Assembly (NCBI RefSeq): GCF_011762225.1
Contig: NZ_JAASQI010000003.1
Location: 496,001-560,000, forward strand
Direction of reading: 5' to 3'
DNA length: 64,000 bases
DNA from: Pseudochelatococcus lubricantis
GTDB lineage: Bacteria > Pseudomonadota > Alphaproteobacteria > Rhizobiales > Beijerinckiaceae
Of the stretch, positions 58,310-64,000 are shown in pieces; position 1 is the stretch's first letter; each line of letters begins with the position of its first letter. The position numbers and the translations under genes were made by a program. Under the pieces are notes generated by a model. It did not search any database. It was not told where the DNA came from and worked only from the letters and a program-made list of their open reading frames with translations.

Positions 58310-58354
58310 CGCTCACAGGCGGCTCGGAGGGACGTCATTCGGAGGGATGAAACC

Positions 58355-59386
58355 ATGCGGGCTTTGGAAAAAATGGAAGAAACCCGGGAAAAAACGGAAG
58401 AAACCCGGCGAAACGCGGACGAAGCCCGGCTCCGCCGGCTGGAAAAGCTGCGCTTCTGGCGGCGGGCCTGCGCCGACTCCAGCACGCTGACGACGCCTTA
58501 CAACCTGTCCGCCGACGGCAATCCGCTCTTCTTCTTTCACGGAGACTTCGACACCGGCGGCCTCTACGTGCGCCGGCTCGCCGCCCTGTCCGGCCAGCCG
58601 ATCGTCGCCGTCGCGCCGCAGGGGCTGCACGACGATCCGCTGCCTCCGTCCATCGAGGACATGGCCGCCGCGCGGCTGCCGGAAATCCTGCGCGTCCGCC
58701 CCCACGGCCCATATCGGCTCGGAGGCTACTGCAACGGCGCGCTCGTCGCATACGAGACGGCGCGTCTCCTTGAAGCGCGCGGCGAGGCGGTGGAAGTCCT
58801 CATCCTGCTGGAGCCTTCCTCGCTCAACACGCGCCCCGCCTACGTCGCCGCGCACAGATGGATCGCGCGCCTTCTCGACCCCACCGGCGCGGGCTCCGAG
58901 ACGTCCCGCAGGCGGATCGGCTCGGCGATGTGGGCGGTGTGGTCGCTCGGACGCATCCTGAAGATGTCGCCCTCGGAAATCGCCGGGCTGGCGCGATACA
59001 TCCACGACCGCCGGGCGAAACGGCGTCAGCGGCTGCGGGACACGTCGCACGAGACGGACGGCGAACGGCTCCTGCAGGAAAAGGCCGCCCGCCTGACCAA
59101 CGCCCACTATCGCGCCAGCGCGGCGCACGTGCCCGGGCCCGTCGATTTTCCCGTCGTCGCCATGTCGACCGGCCGCGACGGCGGCGGGCGCGTGAGCGAT
59201 CTCTACGACGCCGTGTCGTGGCAGGCGGTCTGCCGGCGCTTCAGCCACCTGCGCCTGCCGGGGCATCACTCGACCTGCCTCAGCGAAGGCGTCGACACCC
59301 TCGCCGGGCACCTCTCGACAATTCTCGCGCCAGACGCAACCGCCGCCGCGCCTGTCCCGCGCACGGCACAGCCCGCATCCGACTGA
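58355..59386 (+). CDS. Stand-alone thioesterase with Cys nucleophile and N-terminal coiled coil
   Basis: 343 aa alpha/beta hydrolase of the NRPS/PKS thioesterase type. FFFHGDFDTGG is the oxyanion-hole strand; the nucleophile elbow GGYCNGAL has C126 where Ser is usual, and the His is H304 in LPGHHSTC. Residues 5-30 are three heptads (EKMEETR, EKTEETR, RNADEAR) encoded by 21-bp tandem repeats (58366-58428), probably a docking coiled coil. GGAGGG precedes the ATG. It would release or transfer the acyl group from the carrier protein; a Cys nucleophile can favour acyl transfer over hydrolysis. Confidence 0.85.
   Translation: MRALEKMEETREKTEETRRNADEARLRRLEKLRFWRRACADSSTLTTPYNLSADGNPLFFFHGDFDTGGLYVRRLAALSGQPIVAVAPQGLHDDPLPPSIEDMAAARLPEILRVRPHGPYRLGGYCNGALVAYETARLLEARGEAVEVLILLEPSSLNTRPAYVAAHRWIARLLDPTGAGSETSRRRIGSAMWAVWSLGRILKMSPSEIAGLARYIHDRRAKRRQRLRDTSHETDGERLLQEKAARLTNAHYRASAAHVPGPVDFPVVAMSTGRDGGGRVSDLYDAVSWQAVCRRFSHLRLPGHHSTCLSEGVDTLAGHLSTILAPDATAAAPVPRTAQPASD
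58366..58428 (+). repeat. 21-bp tandem repeat coding heptads of the thioesterase
   Basis: Two copies of 21 bp (58366-58386 and 58387-58407) differ by one base, and a third (58408-58428) matches 15 of 21. Each encodes seven residues, keeping frame and heptad register. The A-rich composition contrasts with the GC-rich surroundings. Confidence 0.85.
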
Positions 59387-59406
59387 TGAATGCCGGAGAA
59401 CGTGTC

Positions 59407-60795
59407 ATGGACCAACGTGTCATGGACCAGCTCGTCGCCTACGAATATCGCGACAAGGTGGCGTTGCCGCAGCCTCCGGAAAGCCGCGTGCGGCGTGATG
59501 CGCGCTTTTCGCTGTGGCGCTTCCTGGCGGGCTTCTGCATCGTGTTGGTGCTGGCCGCCTGCGCCTGGCCGCACCTGCCACGGGTCTACGTGGCGATGGA
59601 GACCCTCGTGCTCCGCCCCACCGGCCTCAACGGGCCAGTGGACCCCACCGCCGCCATGCGCCAGCCGCTGGATGAGAGCGCGGTGCTGTCCGAACTCGAC
59701 ATGCTGAGGCTCGACGGCCTCGTCGACCATGTCATCGCCCGGCACGGCCTCGATGCCGACCCCGAGTTCGCGCCCTCGCGGGGGCCGGCGGAACTGCTGG
59801 TCCGGGCGGCGGACAGGTGGCCCGGCATATTCCCGCGGCCGCAACGCGCCGAGAACCGGGAGCGCGACACCGCCGAGCTGCGTCGCAACGTGCGCGACCA
59901 TTTCGTGATCGACCGCGACCGGCGCTCCTACACCTTCCGCGTGGGCTTCCGGTCGAGCGATCCCCACAAGGCGGCCGCCGTGGCGGCGACGATCGTGCAA
60001 CAGTTCGTGGACATGCAGGTGGAGCGCAAGCGGGCCATCCTGGAGAACGTCACTGCTCATCAGGCCGAGCGTGAGCACGCCCTGCGCGACCGCGCCGGGG
60101 CAGCGCGGCGGGAGATCCTGGAGTTCCGGATCGCGACCGGCCTCATCGATCAGGGCGCGCGCGCCTCGCTGGAAGCGCAGCTCGCCGCCCTCAGCGCGGA
60201 AGCGGCGGCCACCCACGCGCGCGCCATCGAGGCGACGACGCGCGCGCAGATGCTCGCCAGCATGCAGGAACAGGGAACGCTGGACGGCGCGCCGGAGGTG
60301 CTGTCCTCGCCCATCGTCCAGCAGCTCAACCAGTCCCTCTCGGCGGCGTTCGCGCGGCCGACGATCTTCCCGGCGGAGGTCAACGCGATCAAGGAGCAAA
60401 TCGCCGCCAGCCGCGACCGCATCCTCGTGGCCGCGCAGGCCGAGGCCGCCAACTGGATCAAGCGGCGATCGCTGATAGAGGACGAGCTGCGCGACATACG
60501 GGAGCGCCTCGTGGAGTTGAACAAGAACCAGTTTCGCCTCGATGCGATGATGCAGGAAGCGGCCAATGCCGACGCCGCCTTTCTCGAAGCGCTGACGAGC
60601 CTGCGGTCGATGGCGGCGCCGAACGGGCTGCAGCCCGATGTCGAGGTCGTTTCCCCGGCCACGGTTCCCGACCGGCCCGCCTTCCCGTCGCCCATCCCGT
60701 TCGGCGCCGGCGTCCTCGTGCTGGGCGTGCTGGCGGGGGCTGCCCTGAACCCGAGACCGCTTCTGCGCGGTGTGCAGCGGCTGGTGACGGGATGA
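59407..60795 (+). CDS. Polysaccharide chain-length/export regulator, Wzz/GumC-like
   Basis: 462 aa with the co-polymerase layout: N-terminal transmembrane helix (FLAGFCIVLVLAACAWPHL, residues about 38-56), a long periplasmic coiled-coil region (about 170-400), and a C-terminal helix (FGAGVLVLGVLAGAAL, about 430-445). No Walker kinase domain is fused. It would set chain length or connect to export. The start at 59407 follows CGGAGAA; an ATG at 59386 overlaps the thioesterase stop but has no ribosome site. The start codon lies in a 15-bp tandem duplication (59399-59428), so an ATG at 59422 is also possible. Confidence 0.8.
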   Translation: MDQRVMDQLVAYEYRDKVALPQPPESRVRRDARFSLWRFLAGFCIVLVLAACAWPHLPRVYVAMETLVLRPTGLNGPVDPTAAMRQPLDESAVLSELDMLRLDGLVDHVIARHGLDADPEFAPSRGPAELLVRAADRWPGIFPRPQRAENRERDTAELRRNVRDHFVIDRDRRSYTFRVGFRSSDPHKAAAVAATIVQQFVDMQVERKRAILENVTAHQAEREHALRDRAGAARREILEFRIATGLIDQGARASLEAQLAALSAEAAATHARAIEATTRAQMLASMQEQGTLDGAPEVLSSPIVQQLNQSLSAAFARPTIFPAEVNAIKEQIAASRDRILVAAQAEAANWIKRRSLIEDELRDIRERLVELNKNQFRLDAMMQEAANADAAFLEALTSLRSMAAPNGLQPDVEVVSPATVPDRPAFPSPIPFGAGVLVLGVLAGAALNPRPLLRGVQRLVTG

Positions 60796-62255
60796 GCACG
60801 TCCGGCCCCCTCCGGAAACGGGAACCCACGGCCAGCGGCGACGTTGCCCGCGCCGGTTTCCCGCCGTTCGCCGCCGTCGTGGCCATCGCGCTGGCGAGCG
60901 GCGTCTGGCTGCTGGCGGTCGCGGCCTTCGGCCCCACAGTCCCGGCCGTCCTTCTCGCCCCCGGCGTGCTGCTGGCCGCGGCCGCCGGCGCCACCCTCTT
61001 CGGCGCCGCCGCCCTGTGCTTTCCGCGCGCCATCGCCGGCCTCGTCGTGCTCGTGGCGTTCGGGTTGAGCATCTCCTTCCGGATACGGGAGCAGGGAGAG
61101 ACGGGGCTCGATCTGCAAAACGGCATCAAGCTCATGGTGTGGCTTCTGCTGCCGGTCATCGCGCTTCTGAACGCGCGGCGCATCGCGTTCTGCCTGCGCG
61201 ATCCGCTCGTGGCGACCATGGCGCTCTATGCGGCCATCGCAGTGGCGTCGACCGCGTGGTCTCCGATCCCGGCCTATACGGGGGCGTCGGCGCTGGGCCT
61301 GTCGAGCTATCTGCTGCTGGCCTGCCTTGCCGCCGCGACGTCGGGCGAGGCGGCCTTGCTGCGGCTGCTGATCTTCACGCTGGTCACCTACGCCCTGCTG
61401 ACGCTCGCTTCCGCCGTCCTGCTTCCGCAGATGGCGTGGATGCTGCCGGCGGGCGGCGGCGATACGACGCTGCGCCTGCAGGGGCTGTCCGGCCATCCCA
61501 ACGTGTTGGGTGAACAGATGGCCGTGCTGGTGACGCTGTCGGTCATCGCGCGGCGCGAGGGCGTGATCGGACGCCCGGCGTTTCTCGTCGGAATCGCGTC
61601 GGGCTTTCCGATCCTGATCGGCACGGAAAGCCGGACGACGCTGTTCGCCGTCATCGTCTCGTGGGGCATCGTCGCGGCGCGCCAGCGGAAGTTGCTGCTG
61701 CCCGTCGTCTGCGCCGTGGGCCTGCTCGCCGCCATGGCGATACTGAGCGTCGCGCTTGGCTACGAGCCCGTCCCGAAGGACCTGCTGGCGACAGTCAGCC
61801 GCTCCGGCTCCCTCTCCGAGCTGACGACGCTGACCGGGCGCACAGACCTCTGGGAGGTCGCCGTGGAGCTGATCGGCGCGCGCCCGCTGCACGGCTGGGG
61901 CTTCAACGGCACGGAGGCGCTGTTCGTCGCCAACGTCGGACGCGGCTTCGTCGGCGACCCCGTGAACGCGCACAACATGTATCTTCAGTCCGCGCTGTCG
62001 CTGGGCCTCGTCGGCTCCCTGCCCGGTTTCGCGGTGCTCGCGATCCTGATCGGCCGGATGATCCGGGTGCCGGACCCGACGCGCGACCAGTTCGTGCTGC
62101 TGGTGCTCTTCATCGGCCTTGCGGAGGTCGGCATATTCGCGACGCCGACGCTTCTGACGCTCGTCTTCTTCATGTTTCTGGCGTTCGAGGCGCTCAATGC
62201 GCCCTCGCCCGCCATGCGTTCGCCATTCCGCCGGACAGGAGACGCCATGCCATGA
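60792..62255 (+). CDS. O-antigen ligase/polymerase family membrane protein (WaaL/Wzy-like)
   Basis: 487 aa with about eleven predicted helices. The large periplasmic loop and the late HGWGFNGTEALFVAN and VNAHNMYLQSALSLGLVG segments are typical of PF04932 (Wzy_C) proteins, which join or polymerise lipid-linked oligosaccharides on the periplasmic side. The earlier LSGHPNVLGEQMA matches the family's conserved Gly-His/Asn motif. ATGA overlaps at both ends show coupled translation with the chain-length and glycosyltransferase genes. Confidence 0.88.
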   Translation: MSTSGPLRKREPTASGDVARAGFPPFAAVVAIALASGVWLLAVAAFGPTVPAVLLAPGVLLAAAAGATLFGAAALCFPRAIAGLVVLVAFGLSISFRIREQGETGLDLQNGIKLMVWLLLPVIALLNARRIAFCLRDPLVATMALYAAIAVASTAWSPIPAYTGASALGLSSYLLLACLAAATSGEAALLRLLIFTLVTYALLTLASAVLLPQMAWMLPAGGGDTTLRLQGLSGHPNVLGEQMAVLVTLSVIARREGVIGRPAFLVGIASGFPILIGTESRTTLFAVIVSWGIVAARQRKLLLPVVCAVGLLAAMAILSVALGYEPVPKDLLATVSRSGSLSELTTLTGRTDLWEVAVELIGARPLHGWGFNGTEALFVANVGRGFVGDPVNAHNMYLQSALSLGLVGSLPGFAVLAILIGRMIRVPDPTRDQFVLLVLFIGLAEVGIFATPTLLTLVFFMFLAFEALNAPSPAMRSPFRRTGDAMP

Positions 62256-63379
62256 CCACGCAACCGGAAAAGTTGGGCACCCGGCCGACTCCCGCCTGCT
62301 CTCCCGGCGGAGTCGATGCCTTCATGGTCGTCCGCAACGAGATGGAGCGGCTGCCGGACATTCTGGACCATCACCGCAGGCTGGGGGTGGAGCGCTTCTT
62401 TATCACCGACAATGCATCGGAAGACGGCACCGCCGCCTATCTGCTGCGGCAACCGGACTGCTGCACCCACTACACGACGGATTCGTTCCGCGACGCGGGA
62501 TGCGGCATGGACTGGATCAACGAACTCGTGCGCCGTCACGGGCAGGACCGCTGGTGCCTGTTCATCGATGCCGACGAGTTGTTCGTCTATCCCCATGCCG
62601 ACACCGTCAGCCTGCCCGATTTCTGCCGCTTCCTCGCCGCCACCGGCGCGCAGGGCGTGTTCGCGATCATGGTGGACATGTACTCGCCCGGCCCGATCGG
62701 GGAAGCGCGCTATCGCCCGGGCACGCGCCTCGTCGAAGCCTGCCCGCTCTACGACACGGACTACCGGCTGCGGCGAAAGCTCACCTCGCCGTTCTCGCCG
62801 TCTTTCCAGAATGTCGAGGCGCACGGCGGGCCGCGCCACCGGGTATTCTATCCGGAATTCAGCGACAAGGGCCTGCTCGGCACGACGCTCGCACGGGCGT
62901 TGCGCGTCCTGCGTCACAGCAGGCTCGGCGGCGCCCTCGGCCTCGAACGCACCAGCCTCGGCATCTATCCGCCCGAGATCACCAAGATCCCGCTTATTCA
63001 CGCCGGGCCGGACCGTTATTGGGCCACCAACCACCGCTCGACGCCGCTCGCCATCGCGCCGGTCACCGGCGCCCTTCTGCATTTCAAGCTGCTGTCGAGC
63101 TTCTCGGAGCGGGCCTACACGGAGATCAGGCGCAAGGAACACTGGGGCGGGGCCACCGAATACGCTCGCTACGCCGCGCTTCTGGAGCAGCAGGCGGACA
63201 TCCGCTTCGTCTACGAAGGCAGCCGTCGCTATCACGCGCCGGACGACCTGCTGCGCGACGGAATCATCAGGTCCTCGCGGGCGTTCGACGACTATGCGTC
63301 GACGTGGCGGGAGGAAGAAAGCGGCCTCCCGCAGGCGGCGATGGGACCATCGCCGCCTGCGGGAGGAGTCCCGGCATGA
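62252..63379 (+). CDS. Glycosyltransferase family 2-like (GT2/GT92 type)
   Basis: 375 aa. The N-terminal FMVVRNEMERLPDILDHHRRLGVERFFITDNASEDGT and the metal-binding WCLFIDADELF (DxD near residue 108) are typical of the Glyco_tranf_2_4 group. It transfers a sugar from a nucleotide donor during repeat-unit assembly at the cytoplasmic face; donor and acceptor are unknown. The last 15 codons form one arm and most of the other arm of a perfect 20-bp hairpin that also holds the next gene's ribosome site. Confidence 0.88.
   Translation: MTTQPEKLGTRPTPACSPGGVDAFMVVRNEMERLPDILDHHRRLGVERFFITDNASEDGTAAYLLRQPDCCTHYTTDSFRDAGCGMDWINELVRRHGQDRWCLFIDADELFVYPHADTVSLPDFCRFLAATGAQGVFAIMVDMYSPGPIGEARYRPGTRLVEACPLYDTDYRLRRKLTSPFSPSFQNVEAHGGPRHRVFYPEFSDKGLLGTTLARALRVLRHSRLGGALGLERTSLGIYPPEITKIPLIHAGPDRYWATNHRSTPLAIAPVTGALLHFKLLSSFSERAYTEIRRKEHWGGATEYARYAALLEQQADIRFVYEGSRRYHAPDDLLRDGIIRSSRAFDDYASTWREEESGLPQAAMGPSPPAGGVPA
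63325..63366 (+). promoter_or_regulatory. Perfect 20-bp hairpin hiding the flippase Shine-Dalgarno
   Basis: Arms 63325-63344 and 63347-63366 are exact reverse complements of 20 bp with two central bases (GA). The 3' arm contains the GGGAGG of the flippase ribosome site (63361-63368), whose ATG is at 63376. Ribosomes finishing the glycosyltransferase must pass through the hairpin, so flippase translation would depend on translation of the gene before it. Confidence 0.75.
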
Positions 63380-64000
63380 TGAAAGCCGCCCTGTCCACCG
63401 CGCCCCTGCCCGATGCCGCGCCGCCCTCCGCCTCCCCGGCCGCCGCGGAGGTGGTGCGCACGCCACGTGCCTACCGCTTCCTGCGCCGGCATCCGGCGTT
63501 TGCCTGGCTCGGCCGGCCGGCCGTCTACGCGATGGGCGCCATCGTGCTGACCGGCCTCGGCGCGGGCACCACCATCATCGCGCCGCGCCTGCTCGACCCC
63601 GCCTCTTTCGGCGCTTTCACGCTGCTCACGAGCCTGTTCGGCTACGCCGGCGGCGCCGACCTCGGCCTGTCGCAGCTGGCCGACCGGCGGATCGCGGGGC
63701 GGGCCGACGGCGCGGCGCATGCCGCTGCCATCATGCGGGCGCGCTGGGTGGTGGGTGGGCTCGTGCTGGCGCTACTGCTACCGCTGACGATGCTGATATC
63801 GGCGTCCAGCGGCGCACTTTCGCCGTTCGACAGCCTGCTCGCTGCCACCGGCGGCGTGGCCGGCATGATCGCCAACGGACCCGTGACGCTTTTCCGGGCG
63901 GCCACGCGCATCTGGGACTTCACCTTCACCGCCCTGCTGCTGCACGCGGGCATGACCTTTCCCCGCCTCATGGGCATTCTGCTGGGCGGGGTCACCGGCT
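63376..64000 (+). CDS. Polysaccharide flippase (Wzx-like), cut by the right window edge
   Basis: 208 codons visible, continuing beyond the window. After an Ala/Pro-rich cytoplasmic N-terminus (about 40 residues) come hydrophobic helices including VYAMGAIVLTGLGAGTTIIAPRLL and WVVGGLVLALLLPLTMLI; LLDPASFGAFTLLTSLFGYAGGADLGLSQ is the typical Wzx start. It would flip lipid-linked repeat units to the periplasm. The ATG at 63376 overlaps the glycosyltransferase stop (ATGA); an ATG at 63379 is adjacent. Confidence 0.85.
   Translation, partial: MMKAALSTAPLPDAAPPSASPAAAEVVRTPRAYRFLRRHPAFAWLGRPAVYAMGAIVLTGLGAGTTIIAPRLLDPASFGAFTLLTSLFGYAGGADLGLSQLADRRIAGRADGAAHAAAIMRARWVVGGLVLALLLPLTMLISASSGALSPFDSLLAATGGVAGMIANGPVTLFRAATRIWDFTFTALLLHAGMTFPRLMGILLGGVTG

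Overview
The window is GC-rich DNA (about two-thirds G+C by eye), densely packed with long genes on both strands. I see no rRNA, tRNA, CRISPR array, phage gene or insertion sequence. The gene content (DUF3772-type MscS channel, fruBKA under a LacI-type repressor, an IolR-like RpiR repressor over inositol genes, MmsA, PotF and Dpp-type transporters, hydantoinase/oxoprolinase pair) fits the accessory metabolism of a Hyphomicrobiales-like alphaproteobacterium. I cannot name the genus.

Left part (1-18.6 kb): nitrogen and peptide scavenging. A hydantoinase/5-oxoprolinase-type pair (the B subunit runs off the left edge) is divergent from an ArgE-like deacylase, followed by a class III aminotransferase and an Lrp/AsnC regulator. 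A textbook sigma-54 -24/-12 element precedes a HAD hydrolase, a complete Dpp/Gsi-type peptide ABC transporter and a gamma-glutamyltransferase. Convergent to these is an MFS carrier, which is divergent from ada. An 18-bp sequence is shared by the two large regulatory gaps of this part.

Middle (18.6-32.8 kb): a large MscS-family channel, a fructose PTS operon (fruB-fruK-fruA) with its divergent LacI regulator and visible operators, a small methyltransferase, an orphan PotF-like binding protein, a cupin, and mmsA divergent from a LysR regulator.

Inositol-type region (32.8-52.5 kb): three transcription units surround an RpiR regulator. They are a Rbs/Ibp-type sugar ABC transporter, a six-gene minus-strand operon (aldehyde dehydrogenase, HpcH aldolase, 2-hydroxyacid dehydrogenase, IolG, a second Gfo/Idh enzyme, IlvD/Edd dehydratase) and a plus-strand operon (iolD, iolE, SDR, MFS, TIM-barrel isomerase, Gfo/Idh). 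GCAA-N6-TTGC-like sites spaced 29 bp apart sit on recognisable promoters of all three units. iolB, iolC and iolJ are absent from the window. The enzymes that are present could instead take 5-deoxyglucuronate by oxidation, dehydration and retro-aldol cleavage to pyruvate plus malonate semialdehyde, which MmsA could convert to acetyl-CoA. This possible non-phosphorylative inositol route is the main hypothesis of this report.

Right part (52.5-64 kb): a PrmC-like methyltransferase is divergent from a polysaccharide locus. That locus combines asnB, an acyl carrier protein, an AMP ligase, a NadE-like enzyme and a thioesterase with a Cys nucleophile, followed by Wzz-like, Wzy/WaaL-like, glycosyltransferase and Wzx-like genes. 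The genes are tightly coupled. The Shine-Dalgarno of the last one lies inside a perfect 20-bp hairpin. The locus continues beyond the right edge.
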